A DNA stretch of 64,000 nt, from NCBI GenBank assembly GCA_945875845.1, contig CAMCMB010000002.1, forward strand, positions 123,936 to 187,935, given 5' to 3'. The translations under genes and the position numbers were made by a program. The notes beneath the pieces were generated by a model that saw only the letters and a list, made by a program, of their open reading frames with translations, ran no database searches and had not been told where the DNA came from. The stretch's first letter is position 1. The number at the start of each line of letters is the position of its first letter. Source of the stretch: Pirellula staleyi DSM 6068 (GTDB taxonomy: Bacteria; Planctomycetota; Planctomycetia; Pirellulales; Pirellulaceae). This document shows positions 35,686 to 45,424 of this stretch, piece after piece.

Positions 35686-36156
35686 TCAAACCGATGCATT
35701 GGAAGCTAGACGGATTAGCCATTCGGCAATGGAAATCAACACGATGAGGATCAGTACAGGAACCGATACCCGCGAAATCCAATTCCGATTGCTCGTCTTT
35801 CCACGAATGGCCAAAAGAAAAAAGCACGGGACGCTTGCGCCCGTAAACAAACAAAAAAGAACGCCAGCAGTATTGCATCGGAGGCCACTCTGGATGTCGC
35901 CATTGAGGGTATGTGCCCACGAGGTAGTCATTCCGCACCCAGGGCATCGTATCCCAAAAAATGCAACCATGGTGCAACTAGGCAAACCGAGCTGACGATG
36001 CGTTCCATGTCCCGACGGGTCCGGATTTAACCAAGCGGCAATTGCAAGCAGCATAGCCAAAGCAACTCCTAGCAAAAGGAAAACAATTCGTTCCGTTCGG
36101 GTTAAGCGAATGTAACGCTGGCGAGGATGGACGGTTTGGGTGGTTGGAGTATCCAT
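35686..36156 (-). CDS. DUF2752 membrane protein
   Basis: The start is set at the ATG ending 36156 (MDTPTTQTVHPRQRYIRL, 156 residues). The track ORF begins inside the upstream gene. Three membrane helices are visible (IVFLLLGVALAMLLAIAAWL, GVLFCLFTGASVPCFFLLAI, VPVLILIVLISIAEWLI). Between the first two lies the DUF2752 signature C...GIRCPGCGMTTS with three cysteines. The function of the family is unknown; the paired cysteines are compatible with redox or metal binding. It lies 22 bases downstream of the PVC cytochrome gene stop. Confidence 0.82.
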   Translation of the reverse strand: MDTPTTQTVHPRQRYIRLTRTERIVFLLLGVALAMLLAIAAWLNPDPSGHGTHRQLGLPSCTMVAFFGIRCPGCGMTTSWAHTLNGDIQSGLRCNTAGVLFCLFTGASVPCFFLLAIRGKTSNRNWISRVSVPVLILIVLISIAEWLIRLASNASV

Positions 36157-36178
36157 TTTGTGTCGCTCGCACGAAAAA

Positions 36179-39100
36179 CTACTCCACTTTGTGGCCACCG
36201 TTGGGATCATCGAGTCCTGCGGTTGCATTTGCGCTTCCGTCCAGAGACGACAAATAAGCCACCAAATCGCGCAATTCTCGTTTATTCAAGTATTTCATTA
36301 AGTCTGCGGGCATAGACGATGCGCCCTTTCGGCGACCTTCAATCGATTTCTTTTCAATTTGGACGAGCGCGCCTTGTGCATCCATCAACGTCAACATCGC
36401 TTCCTCTTCCGATTTTAAAATCCCTGAGAATGTGTTGCCGTTGTCATCCAGGATGACCACGGTCTCAAATCCTTGGGCGATGGTGGCATTGGGAGCAACG
36501 ATTGCCTCTAGCATATATTCGCGTGGCTTCTGCGATCCCAATGCGCTCAAATTGGGGCCGACGTTGCCTCCCGTTTGTCCCACCTTGTGACAGCGAACAC
36601 ACGACAAGCTACTGCGGGTGAAAAAAAGCTCGCGGCCACGGCCCACATCTCCCCCGTCCACGCAATCCTCAAAATATTCCTTTGGATTGGTTTCCTTGAC
36701 TCCCTCCAGAATTGCAAGCCTTTCGTTCAATTTCTTTTCTAGAGCATTGTCTAGATTTCCGTGGGCGGCTTCAACGATATTGATCCAACAATCGCGAGCA
36801 AGCGTGCCATCTAAATACGATTTTACGCCTTGAACAATTGTTTCCTTGGCTCCAGCGGAGTCGAGAATGGCTAATTGATCCCAGGCGAATTGCCGCTCTC
36901 GGACTTTGTCAGATACGATGGCTCGCCTCAACGAGGAAATCGCTGCCTCGGGGTTCGATTTCACTTGGAAGGCAATGCTCGCCATTCGGACATCTGCGTT
37001 GTCGTCCTGAATCAACGTGTCGATCAGCGGTTCAATCGAATTGGGATCCAGACTGGAAAGAGCCCGAATGGCCGCTGCGCGTCGACTTCCATCGGCGTCT
37101 TGGTCCTTAGCCGTCTTCAGAATTAATTTTGACAATTCAGTCAATCCAAGTGCAGAACCCATCTCAAAAAACTTATCGCGCACCGCTACGGGAGTTGCGG
37201 ATAGTTCTTCCATGCGTTCGCGAAGAATACTTGTGACTAGGTCGATGTTTCGAGGCTCCAGGGGTTGGTGGCGATTCATCACGCGGTCGCGGTTTCCTGG
37301 TTTCGCCCATGTAGCCAGCATCTCCAACGCTTCGATTCGCATCGAGTCCTTGCACGCGGATCTCGCTGCAAAATTGGCTAGCCTAATCGCATCTTGTTCA
37401 CGTCCCAATCGAAAATTCGCATTTAACATTCGACTAACGATCGCGTCCTCATACTCCGGTGCAACATTTAGTTTAGCTAGGGTTGGCAATTGGCTATGCA
37501 ATTGCGGCACATCGTGAATCGCTCGCACGGCCTCTTTGAGCACCCTGGGGGAGGTGTCTGTCAGATAATCCACTAGGATGGGATTGGCGTTCTTTCGCAA
37601 AGCGACGACAGCTGCCAATCGAACTGCGTCGCTAGAATGGTTCTTCAGCGACAAGAGCTTTGCATTATCTTGGATGCCAGCCAAGGCCATGATTCCGGCA
37701 TGGCGTAGAATCGGGTCGCGATTGTCGTTGTCGCTTAGGACTTTGATAATCGCAGGTAACGCTTGATCATATTCCAACAGGCCGAGCGCCAAGCAACTTG
37801 CAGATCTTACAATCGCGGATTCGTGCTCAAGCCGCTTTGAAATTTCCGGGGCGGCTTGCAGGCAATTTGCGTCTGCCAACGCTTCGATGGCTCGAGCCAC
37901 AACCATAGGTTCTTTGTCAGACAAACAAGCCAACAATGCTCTTGTCGTGACTGGATCAACGGGCGTTGCTCTCAGCAACTGGCCGAGTCCCCAAACACCA
38001 TGCAAACGCTTGACCATGGGTGCAGACGCTTCCTTTGCAGCGTTGATCAGAACGTTCAGCTCGCCACGCGAAGCAAGTTCCCACTGAGATTCGAGTCGAA
38101 CACGTCGATCCGGATGGGCCAACAATTCGCCAAGCTTTCCTGGCGACAGGTTTTTCACCCCATCATTCAAAAGCAATCGGGTACTTTTGACCAATTCGGA
38201 TGCTTGGGCCTGTTCATCGGCGAAGCGGTAAATACGTCCTTTGTTTTCGCCGTTCCAACCATTCACCCAATCGCTTAGATACATGCCTCCGTCCGGGGCG
38301 AAGGCGACGTCCGTTGCAAGGACACTCCAGATGAACTGTTCGTTGCTAGCGAGTTCAAAAAAAGCTCCCTTGGGATTGACTTTGATCATCCGAACGCCGC
38401 TGTTGGACGCCTGGCCGCGAAAGTCACACAGAAAGAACGCGTTTGCAAATTGCTTTGGATCCCCTTCGTTGGTCGAGATGCCTGTTCCTGGATAGCAAAC
38501 CAATCCAGAAGGGCCATCGCCAACGTTTTCAATGGGAGGGACCGTGTAAGCAGGTGTATTTTCGTTGAAGGGTAGCCATATTTTTTCTCGGTTGAACGGT
38601 CCGCGGTCCGAGATATATTGGTACATCATGCGCCAACCGGAGTCGCTCCCTCGAACGATGTAGACCCAGCGAGCCTTATCACCTGAGTCCGAGTTGTTGT
38701 CGCCGGTAAACAAGTTGCCGAAGTCGTCGAAAGCAAGTTCTTGTGGATTGCGAAGTCCCGATGCAACGACCTCAAGCTTTGAGCCGTCTAGCTCGCACCG
38801 AAAGACCGCGCCGCTCTCCGGGTTCGCGATTAGGCCATTCGGAGTCTCTACGTGGTATCCCCGATCACCGATCGAAAAATAGAGTCGACCGTCGGGGCCC
38901 ATGATCAAGCCGTGCATATCGTGACCTCGGAATGCGACTCGAACACCATAGCCATCCGAAAGTACGACCCGCTTATCTGCAACTCCATCGTCGTCTTTGT
39001 CGACTAGCGCCCAAAGCTTAGGAATATTGGTGTAGTAAAATGTGTCGCCACGTACAAGGACTCCCGCCCCCGTTCCTTCTTCGATGGAATTGAAGCCGGA

Positions 39101-39619
39101 CGCGAAGACCGAGGATTTGTCGGCCTTGAAGTCGCCATCGGAGTCGGTCAGGATGCGAATAAGATCATCCTGCGTTTCGTATTCGCTCGCTTGGTCACCA
39201 AGCAGTTCGCGATGGTAGCGAATCCGGTCCGCTACCGTGAAGGCCGCGAGATCCGCATCCAGCCATTTAGCATCATGGCCCCGGTTGTCCGTGACTCCTT
39301 TATTTTGCCGGTACGACTCACAAACGATAACCCTGCCGCGGTTGTCGATGGTGAAGGCGACGGGATTGCCGACCATCGGCTCGGCTGCAAACAGTTCGCA
39401 GAGCCAACCCGAGGGTTTTTTGAACGAACCAATGGCTGATGCCCCTTCGGCCGAAGCCTCGATCAACTTCGGCGTCTCCGCTTTCGGTCGTTCATCCGCC
39501 CGACTGATCGAGATGACCTGCCGTTCCAAGCCGGTGATAACAAGAATTAGCATTATCCAATTGGAAAGAATTAGCAGACGTTGACTAACGACGCTGGCGG
39601 ATCGAACCATTGATCTCAT
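36179..39619 (-). CDS. PVC-type dehydrogenase/HEAT/cytochrome c fusion protein
   Basis: A 1146-residue exported protein, a size typical for planctomycetes. After an N-terminal hydrophobic signal (ILSNWIMLILVITGL), a beta-propeller of the PVC membrane-bound dehydrogenase type spans about 60-470 (AFTIDNRGRVIVCESYRQ, GHDMHGLIMGPDGRLYFSIGDRG, GLRNPQELAFDDFGNLFTGDNNSD). A HEAT-repeat solenoid fills about 490-970 (LLAHPDRRVRLESQWELASRGE and others). A C-terminal cytochrome c-like heme domain has CVRCH (LSCVRCHKVGQTGGNVGPN) near residue 1010. The heme would be added in the periplasm. The substrate is unknown; carbohydrate or alcohol oxidation is often suggested for the family. It is the first gene of the minus-strand run. 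Confidence 0.9.
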   Translation of the reverse strand: MRSMVRSASVVSQRLLILSNWIMLILVITGLERQVISISRADERPKAETPKLIEASAEGASAIGSFKKPSGWLCELFAAEPMVGNPVAFTIDNRGRVIVCESYRQNKGVTDNRGHDAKWLDADLAAFTVADRIRYHRELLGDQASEYETQDDLIRILTDSDGDFKADKSSVFASGFNSIEEGTGAGVLVRGDTFYYTNIPKLWALVDKDDDGVADKRVVLSDGYGVRVAFRGHDMHGLIMGPDGRLYFSIGDRGYHVETPNGLIANPESGAVFRCELDGSKLEVVASGLRNPQELAFDDFGNLFTGDNNSDSGDKARWVYIVRGSDSGWRMMYQYISDRGPFNREKIWLPFNENTPAYTVPPIENVGDGPSGLVCYPGTGISTNEGDPKQFANAFFLCDFRGQASNSGVRMIKVNPKGAFFELASNEQFIWSVLATDVAFAPDGGMYLSDWVNGWNGENKGRIYRFADEQAQASELVKSTRLLLNDGVKNLSPGKLGELLAHPDRRVRLESQWELASRGELNVLINAAKEASAPMVKRLHGVWGLGQLLRATPVDPVTTRALLACLSDKEPMVVARAIEALADANCLQAAPEISKRLEHESAIVRSASCLALGLLEYDQALPAIIKVLSDNDNRDPILRHAGIMALAGIQDNAKLLSLKNHSSDAVRLAAVVALRKNANPILVDYLTDTSPRVLKEAVRAIHDVPQLHSQLPTLAKLNVAPEYEDAIVSRMLNANFRLGREQDAIRLANFAARSACKDSMRIEALEMLATWAKPGNRDRVMNRHQPLEPRNIDLVTSILRERMEELSATPVAVRDKFFEMGSALGLTELSKLILKTAKDQDADGSRRAAAIRALSSLDPNSIEPLIDTLIQDDNADVRMASIAFQVKSNPEAAISSLRRAIVSDKVRERQFAWDQLAILDSAGAKETIVQGVKSYLDGTLARDCWINIVEAAHGNLDNALEKKLNERLAILEGVKETNPKEYFEDCVDGGDVGRGRELFFTRSSLSCVRCHKVGQTGGNVGPNLSALGSQKPREYMLEAIVAPNATIAQGFETVVILDDNGNTFSGILKSEEEAMLTLMDAQGALVQIEKKSIEGRRKGASSMPADLMKYLNKRELRDLVAYLSSLDGSANATAGLDDPNGGHKVE

Positions 39620-39922
39620 GGATGAAAAATTCCCATCAAGGAAGGAATAGTGAAAGTTTTGATAGCTTCTAGAAATTCTAGCGACGCATCCCCGTTCAGG
39701 TGAAGGAATGGATTGCGCGGGTTTTAATGGGAATGAGGGTTTTTTTAGCGAAAAGGATTTCAGTTTATTTCTACCTCTAATGCAGGCGAAAGCAACACTT
39801 AAGTATCCTCCCGCGACAGCATTTGCGATTCCGCAGAGGAACTTTTTGAGGCAGGGACGCCTAAGTTATTGCCAGCACTAATTCGGTTGGCAGTGCATTT
39901 AACTATTGTGAGGCGTCCAATC
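39620..39922. other. 303-base divergent region, PVC cytochrome / cpaB
   Basis: It should hold both promoters; none is obvious by eye. It contains the stem-loop described at 39855-39918 near the cpaB start. No open frame was found. Confidence 0.4.
39855..39918 (+). promoter_or_regulatory. 5' UTR stem-loop overlapping the cpaB ribosome site
   Basis: ggacgcct (39855-39862) is the exact complement of aggcgtcc (39911-39918), which contains part of the GAGG ribosome site four to ten bases before the ATG at 39923. Inside the loop a second stem, tgcca/tggca (about 39870 and 39888), can form. Base pairing would hide the ribosome site. Regulation is inference. Confidence 0.5.
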
Positions 39923-41014
39923 ATGCGTGCTAAATCCTCTTTGTTACTTGTTGTTGCGTTGGGCTGCGGCCTCGTTGCAGCGGTTGCGATCAGCCAAGTC
40001 GTTCTTGCTCAAAAGGGTGGGGAAGTTCAAACGGTTGGGATCTTAGTCGTTGCCAAAGACCTTTCGGCTGCGGCGAAGGTATCCGCTGGCGCATTTAGGC
40101 TTGAACAGTGGCCAGTCGATCGCGTTCCGGTGGGTGCTCTCTCGGATCCTAAAATGGTCGAAAACAAGTTCACCAAACAACGGTTGTACGTGGGTGAGCC
40201 GATCATCGATGCCAAATTGTCAAACAAAGGCAAGGAATTCAGTGTGCCGGCGGGTTACCGGATTTTCGACATCCAAGTTCGCGATGACTCGGGAGGAGTC
40301 GGTTACATCGGCCCGGGCGACCACGTAGACGTCTTCGGTTACTTCGACAAGGGAGCCCGCGTCAGTGCTGCCAAGAGCGTCAAAGTAATGGAAAACCTGG
40401 AAGTAGTCATGATCGACGGCGTGGCGGTCGTGGATGTCGAAGCGACGACCCAAAAAAAAACCAACACCATGCAGTTGCTTGTGAAAGACACGCAGTATGT
40501 TGTGCTCGACACTGCCTCCAACCTTGCCAATGGAAAGCTGAGATTGGCCCTTCGGCCACGCGAGCAAATTGCTAATGAAAAGACACTCGATGACGGCAAG
40601 AGTTTTATGGCTTGGCTCGAAGAATCCGAGCCTCAACCGACGGTTGAGCGGCCCATCGCAGATTCGACCAAGGTCCCATTACCTGAACCCCAAAGAGATC
40701 ACGACATGATCGTCGTGACGGCAAACAAAACGTCAAAGTACCGGTTGGTCGACGGACAAATGGTTGAACGGCAACCCCAGAACACTTTCGGATCCGAAAC
40801 TCCAGCACTCGGTGGATACCAAAGCCCAAGCTATCCCTCGTTTCCGGGGAGCGAGAGGTCGCCAGCCGCTGTCTCAACTCCTCCATCCGCTCAACCGCCC
40901 CAATCCATTGCACCGGTAGACCCAGCCGAATCCGTGCAACCTAATCTGGATTGGGAGCCCACGAGCGCAGCCTGGCAAAATGGGGGCTTTAAGGCAACCA
41001 ACCTAAGCAAATAG
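39923..41014 (+). CDS. cpaB: CpaB/RcpC-like Tad pilus assembly protein
   Basis: The start is set at ATG 39923 (MRAKSSLLLVVALGCGLVAAVAISQVV, 363 residues) with GAGGCG upstream; the track start is earlier. The N-terminal signal anchor is followed by a SAF domain (about 35-95: ILVVAKDLSAAAKVSAGAFRLEQWP, LYVGEPIIDAKL) and the CpaB body (VRDDSGGVGYIGPGDHVDVFGYF, TMQLLVKDTQYVVLDTASNLANGKLRLALRP). The C-terminus is proline-rich. CpaB links the outer-membrane secretin to the inner-membrane Tad machinery. It is the first of three Tad genes here, followed by the secretin after 182 bases. Confidence 0.88.
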   Translation: MRAKSSLLLVVALGCGLVAAVAISQVVLAQKGGEVQTVGILVVAKDLSAAAKVSAGAFRLEQWPVDRVPVGALSDPKMVENKFTKQRLYVGEPIIDAKLSNKGKEFSVPAGYRIFDIQVRDDSGGVGYIGPGDHVDVFGYFDKGARVSAAKSVKVMENLEVVMIDGVAVVDVEATTQKKTNTMQLLVKDTQYVVLDTASNLANGKLRLALRPREQIANEKTLDDGKSFMAWLEESEPQPTVERPIADSTKVPLPEPQRDHDMIVVTANKTSKYRLVDGQMVERQPQNTFGSETPALGGYQSPSYPSFPGSERSPAAVSTPPSAQPPQSIAPVDPAESVQPNLDWEPTSAAWQNGGFKATNLSK

Positions 41015-41196
41015 TGATTTCACGGTACCAATTATGTCGAAGAGAACAGTCTGAGAAGTCGCTGTTTCCCCTAGCTGGGCGTCGACGACCCGTTTGCAGG
41101 CGAAGTTATGGATGACAAACCCTATAAACGGACCTCAACGCACTGCCCATCGGGTGGCAGTAAGTTCGAATTGCGTTCACAGGGAAGTGAATTGAA

Positions 41197-42792
41197 ATGG
41201 GGCCAAAACACTACGCTTTGATACGAGGCTCGTTGGTAGCTTCCGTGGTGAGCCTGATTCTACTGGGGCCACTCAACCCAACAGAAAGCCTCTGCCTTGC
41301 TCAAGCTGAGACAATTATTCCTAGCGGACGGTTGGCGATTTCGAAACCCCAGCAGTCCTTGAAAATGATCGTTTCGACCTCGCAATATTTGACCTTTCCC
41401 CAGCCTATCCCAGTCGCGACGGTCCAGAACGACGCAGCCATTCAAGTTCAACCAACCGGCAGAAATGAAATCCTGGTTTCGGCCATGGCGACAGGGGTCG
41501 CTCAGCTTGATGTCAAAGGCGAAGATGGAACGGTCTACAATGTGCAGGTCGTGGTTATTGGCGACGCTCGCGAATTGCAAGCTATTTTGTCCCAGGAGTT
41601 TCCGAGTGCGACATTTCAAGTGCGTCCGATCCAACAAGCCGTCATTATTTCGGGACAGGTGACGGTCGACGCTCATGTTGAGCAAGCGGTCACCATCGCC
41701 GAGCAGTATTACCCTACGGTGATCAATCGCATTGAAGTCGTCGGCGTACACACGATCATGTTGCAAACGCAGGTAATGGAAGTTTCAAGAACGAAACTGC
41801 GAGAGTTCGGCATCGACTGGAGTCTTGGTTTCGGCAACGATTTTATAACGCAGTCGGTTAGTGGAACGATCGCTGGTTCGAATAACTTGAATCCCTTATC
41901 ATCGGTTCTCGGAACCGGGGGCGAGACTCTGAAATTTGGTATCGTCGACAACGGCAATCAGTTCTTCGGGCTCATGCGTTTGCTTCGTCAAAATAATTTG
42001 GCGAAAGTGATGGCCGATCCAACCGTTGTTGCTATCGATGGACGACCTGCCAGTTTCAATTCGGGTGGAGAGTTCCCAATTACGGTTCCTGCGGGCCTAG
42101 GCCAAGTTGGAATCGAGTTTAAGGAGTACGGGACGCGACTCGACTTCGTCGCCAAAGTTCGGGGCGAAAGCCGAATCTATTTGGAAGTACGTCCAACGAT
42201 CAGCGAAATCGATCCCTCTCGCAGCGTCACCATTAATGGTTTAAGCATTCCTGGTGTCAAAAGCCGCTTTGTGGAAACCGCCGTGGAATTGAAAGCCGGA
42301 CAGACACTGGCCTTGGCTGGCTTGCTCCAAACGCGAACCGAGGCGCAGTCGGTTGGTTTGCCAGGTTTGTCGGATATTCCTTATCTGGGCGCTCTGTTCC
42401 GTGCTAACCGCGAAGTGACCAACGAGGTCGAACTGTTGATTTTAGTCACACCGAATTTTGCGAGCCCGATGGATTGCCATGAAGTTCCTGCGGGAGGCCC
42501 CGGCTTCAATAGCAACAGCCCGCTCGACAAAGAGCTGTATCTCAAGGGTTACATCGAGGTTCCCAATGCGTGCGCAACCCAAAACGGGCAAGGGGAATGC
42601 GTGGCACCAGCCCAAGGTGGAACCACGTTCTACAACAATGCCTACACGCAGGCTGGAGCTCAAAAGAATAGGACGGATGGGGGAATGAACCCAACAACAC
42701 CTCCCCGAGCCCTCACTGCAAACGCGGCAAATGGATATGCCGAGGCACCCAACAGTCCGGCGACGCCCAGGCAGTTGCCCGTTCGTCGCTGA
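41197..42792 (+). CDS. cpaC: CpaC/RcpA-like Tad secretin
   Basis: 531 residues. A signal peptide (LVASVVSLILLGPL) leads into a secretin N-terminal domain (LKMIVSTSQYLTFPQPI...), a BON-like domain (about 120-190: DARELQAILSQEFPSATFQVRP) and the secretin barrel (about 195-425). Barrel signatures are VMEVSRTKLREFGIDWSLGF, LAKVMADPTVVAIDGRPASF, GQVGIEFKEYGTRLDF and the terminal GLPGLSDIPYLGALFR. The last 100 residues are a low-complexity tail with cysteines and proline. It would form the outer-membrane ring for a Tad/Flp pilus. Ribosome site gggaag precedes the ATG. Confidence 0.9.
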   Translation: MGPKHYALIRGSLVASVVSLILLGPLNPTESLCLAQAETIIPSGRLAISKPQQSLKMIVSTSQYLTFPQPIPVATVQNDAAIQVQPTGRNEILVSAMATGVAQLDVKGEDGTVYNVQVVVIGDARELQAILSQEFPSATFQVRPIQQAVIISGQVTVDAHVEQAVTIAEQYYPTVINRIEVVGVHTIMLQTQVMEVSRTKLREFGIDWSLGFGNDFITQSVSGTIAGSNNLNPLSSVLGTGGETLKFGIVDNGNQFFGLMRLLRQNNLAKVMADPTVVAIDGRPASFNSGGEFPITVPAGLGQVGIEFKEYGTRLDFVAKVRGESRIYLEVRPTISEIDPSRSVTINGLSIPGVKSRFVETAVELKAGQTLALAGLLQTRTEAQSVGLPGLSDIPYLGALFRANREVTNEVELLILVTPNFASPMDCHEVPAGGPGFNSNSPLDKELYLKGYIEVPNACATQNGQGECVAPAQGGTTFYNNAYTQAGAQKNRTDGGMNPTTPPRALTANAANGYAEAPNSPATPRQLPVRR

Positions 42793-42850
42793 GTTGTCTT
42801 AGCAATGAAAAGGGCAAGAATTCGTTCCGTCTAGTTTGAATCGATTTCAT

Positions 42851-44089
42851 ATGAGTAATGTACTAAGGCTTGCAATAGTCGACCCAAACGATCCATCACG
42901 CGAGACCCTCAAAACCATGCTGCTTGGCATGGATATTGTTTGGCTTGACGCGGAATGCTCGCGGTATGAGTTTTTTGCAGACGTAGTTATGCAATCGAAA
43001 CCAGATGCGGCGATCATCTCTTTGGACGGTGGGCCAGATCGCGCAATCCTGTTGATGGAAAAGTTGCGATCAAGCGCGCCCGATTGCACAATGCTCGCCG
43101 TTTCCAAGAGCTCAGATGGTCAACTTATCCTCAAGACCATTCGAGCAGGCGTTAAAGAGTTTTTGCCTTTACCATTGGATGTTGAAGAATTTCACTCCGC
43201 GTTGGAGCGGGTGCTTCAATCCAAATACGGCGGGGCTGATGGCAAGACCCGTGGTTGCCGAATCATCGCAATCGCTGGGGCAACCGGTGGTGTTGGCTGC
43301 ACCTCCATGGCGGTAAATATCGGATGCAACCTGGCAAGAAACACAGAAAACTCCGTAGCCCTGGTCGACCTAGACCTCGCACTGGGGGATGCCGACGTGT
43401 TTTTGGATTTGATTCCGGAATATAGTCTCGCTGACGTGACGGAAAATGTATCCCGACTCGACTTTCAATTGCTCAGGAAATCGCTAACAAAGCACTCTTC
43501 AGGACTCTACTTGCTACCAAGACCGGTCCAGCTTCAAGATCTCGAATTGATAACCCCAGACAGTTTGCGAAAAGTAATAGGACTTTTAAGAGCCTCGTTC
43601 TCGCACGTGGTTTTGGACATATCGAAATCCTACACACAGGTCGACTTGACGGCTCTGGAACTTTCCAATGAGATTATCCTAATGGTACAACTGGACCTTC
43701 CATGCTTGCGAAATATGGTGCGTCTTCTGATCAGTTTGCAACATATGGATTCCGTGCGCGAAAAAGTGAAAGTAGTTGTCAACCGAGTCGGTTTGGAGAG
43801 CGGCCAAATCAGTCTCAAAAAAGCCCGTGAAACCATTGGTGCGGAGGTTTTCTTCCAAATTCCGAATGACTATCGGACCATGGTGGAAATGAGAAACAAC
43901 GGCCAGCCTCTCACGGAACAAGCCCCGAAAGCAGCCATTACTCTGGCGGTCCAGCAGCTGACCGATTTACTCGCAGGCGCCCAAGTCGTACCCAAGCAAG
44001 AAGCCGAAAAGGCAACCGATCGAACGACTGCAAACAACTGGCTTAGTTTTTGGCCCGGAAAATCTGGGCAAAAAGCAAAAGTCAAATAG
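42851..44089 (+). CDS. cpaE: CpaE/TadZ-like ATPase of the Tad pilus
   Basis: The start is set at ATG 42851 (MSNVLRLAIVDPNDPSRETL, 412 residues); the track uses a TTG 15 bases earlier. Residues 1-120 form an atypical response-regulator domain without the full acidic pocket. The MinD/ParA-like ATPase domain follows, with deviant Walker A GATGGVGCTS at about 143-152 (Cys in place of the usual Lys of GKT), switch region LVDLDLALGDADVFLDL and VVLDISKSYTQVDL. CpaE/TadZ localises the pilus machine to a cell pole. The Walker change suggests weak or no ATP hydrolysis, as known for several TadZ proteins. cpaF, tadB and tadC are not found downstream; thrC follows instead. Confidence 0.87.
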   Translation: MSNVLRLAIVDPNDPSRETLKTMLLGMDIVWLDAECSRYEFFADVVMQSKPDAAIISLDGGPDRAILLMEKLRSSAPDCTMLAVSKSSDGQLILKTIRAGVKEFLPLPLDVEEFHSALERVLQSKYGGADGKTRGCRIIAIAGATGGVGCTSMAVNIGCNLARNTENSVALVDLDLALGDADVFLDLIPEYSLADVTENVSRLDFQLLRKSLTKHSSGLYLLPRPVQLQDLELITPDSLRKVIGLLRASFSHVVLDISKSYTQVDLTALELSNEIILMVQLDLPCLRNMVRLLISLQHMDSVREKVKVVVNRVGLESGQISLKKARETIGAEVFFQIPNDYRTMVEMRNNGQPLTEQAPKAAITLAVQQLTDLLAGAQVVPKQEAEKATDRTTANNWLSFWPGKSGQKAKVK

Positions 44090-44194
44090 GCGTACGTTGG
44101 GCACTTCTCGCTGTACGTTCCAAGGCACTCTTTTTTTCGTGTTTTTTGTGCCTTTCGTGGTTCCATTTTTTACGCTTTCCCAAGGGTCGAGGAC

Positions 44195-45424
44195 GTGCCA
44201 AACTTTGTAACGCATCTCGAAAGTGCCATGGATCAAACTCGCTTTGAACCTGGTCGTTTACTTACGTTGCATAAGGATAGGCCGATCTGGGTAAAGTACG
44301 ATTTGGCTGCTATCCGACGAACCGTTACGCGTTCCCAAATGGAATCACGCGGTCCTTCCCTGTGGCGTTGGCGAGAGTTATTGCCGGTTCAGTCCATCTC
44401 AACGGTTGTTTCGCTGGGCGAAAGTATCACTCCGCTATTGGCGATTCCACGGCTTGGGAAAATACTCGGGCTCAACGATTTATGGGTCAAGGATGATAGT
44501 CAATTGCCGACCGGCAGTTTCAAGAGTCGAGGTCAAGCTGTCGCGATTTCGATGGCAAGGGAGCTCGGAGTAAAGCGGGTCGCAATTCCAACGGCCGGAA
44601 ATGCAGGCGGGGCTATGGCGGCCTACGCGGCTCGAGCAGGCATGGAGGCTTTTGTCTTTATGCCGTCCGATACGCCTGCAATCAATAAATTTGAAGCGGT
44701 TATGGCGGGTGCACGCGTTTTCGCCGTTTCGGGTTTGATCACCGACTGCGGGAAATTGGTTCGGGCAGGAAAGGAGTCCATGGGTTGGTTCGACATGTCC
44801 ACCCTGAAAGAACCCTATCGCATCGAAGGCAAAAAAACGATGGGACTTGAAATTGCGCAACAATTCCAATGGCAACTCCCCGACGTGATCCTCTATCCTA
44901 CAGGTGGTGGTACAGGACTCATCGGAATGTGGAAAGCCTTTCAGGAACTCCTTGAGCTCGGCTGGCTCGACTCGCGCAAGATGCCTCGCATGGTATCCGT
45001 GCAAAGCTCCGGATGCGCACCCATCGTTCGAGCCTTTGAAGCGGGGCAACGATTTGCAGAACCATTCCCCAACGCCGCAACGATTGCAAGCGGAATTCGC
45101 GTTCCGTCTGCAGTGGGTGATTTCATGATTCTAGATGCCGTTCGCAGTAGTTCGGGAACAGCGATCGCCGTTCCCGAAGAGAACATCCTGCCATGGATGA
45201 AGAAAGCCATCGCCGCAGAAGGAGTTTCGTTTTGCCCCGAATCTGCAGCCTGCATCTGCGCAGCATCCATGTTGCGTGATTCGGATTGGCTCAAGCCGGA
45301 TGAGCGAGTTGTCATCTACAATTGTGGGGCAGCTCAGAAGTACCCGCACGTTTCACCGCCGGAGCTTCCAGTGCTCGATCCGAACCAAACAATCGATTGG
45401 GATTCGATTGCCAACTTAGGATAG
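44195..45424 (+). CDS. thrC: threonine synthase
   Basis: 409 residues if the GTG at 44195 is used. An ATG at 44228 (MDQTRFEPGRLL) is an alternative and neither has a strong ribosome site. It is a PLP enzyme of fold type II that converts O-phosphohomoserine to threonine. The PLP lysine K110 lies in LPTGSFKSRG. AGNAGGAMAAYAARAG and the phosphate-binding PTGGGTGLIGMWKAF are also present. The context after the ring-binding block matches threonine synthase better than threonine dehydratase or cystathionine beta-synthase. The usual N-terminal zinc ribbon is not visible. It lies 105 bases after cpaE in the same direction; a functional link is unlikely. Confidence 0.88.
   Translation: MPNFVTHLESAMDQTRFEPGRLLTLHKDRPIWVKYDLAAIRRTVTRSQMESRGPSLWRWRELLPVQSISTVVSLGESITPLLAIPRLGKILGLNDLWVKDDSQLPTGSFKSRGQAVAISMARELGVKRVAIPTAGNAGGAMAAYAARAGMEAFVFMPSDTPAINKFEAVMAGARVFAVSGLITDCGKLVRAGKESMGWFDMSTLKEPYRIEGKKTMGLEIAQQFQWQLPDVILYPTGGGTGLIGMWKAFQELLELGWLDSRKMPRMVSVQSSGCAPIVRAFEAGQRFAEPFPNAATIASGIRVPSAVGDFMILDAVRSSSGTAIAVPEENILPWMKKAIAAEGVSFCPESAACICAASMLRDSDWLKPDERVVIYNCGAAQKYPHVSPPELPVLDPNQTIDWDSIANLG

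Noticed and set aside
44100-44190. T-rich stretch after cpaE as a terminator
   Set aside because: Runs of T without a preceding stable hairpin; it looks like a low-complexity tttcgtg-type repeat.
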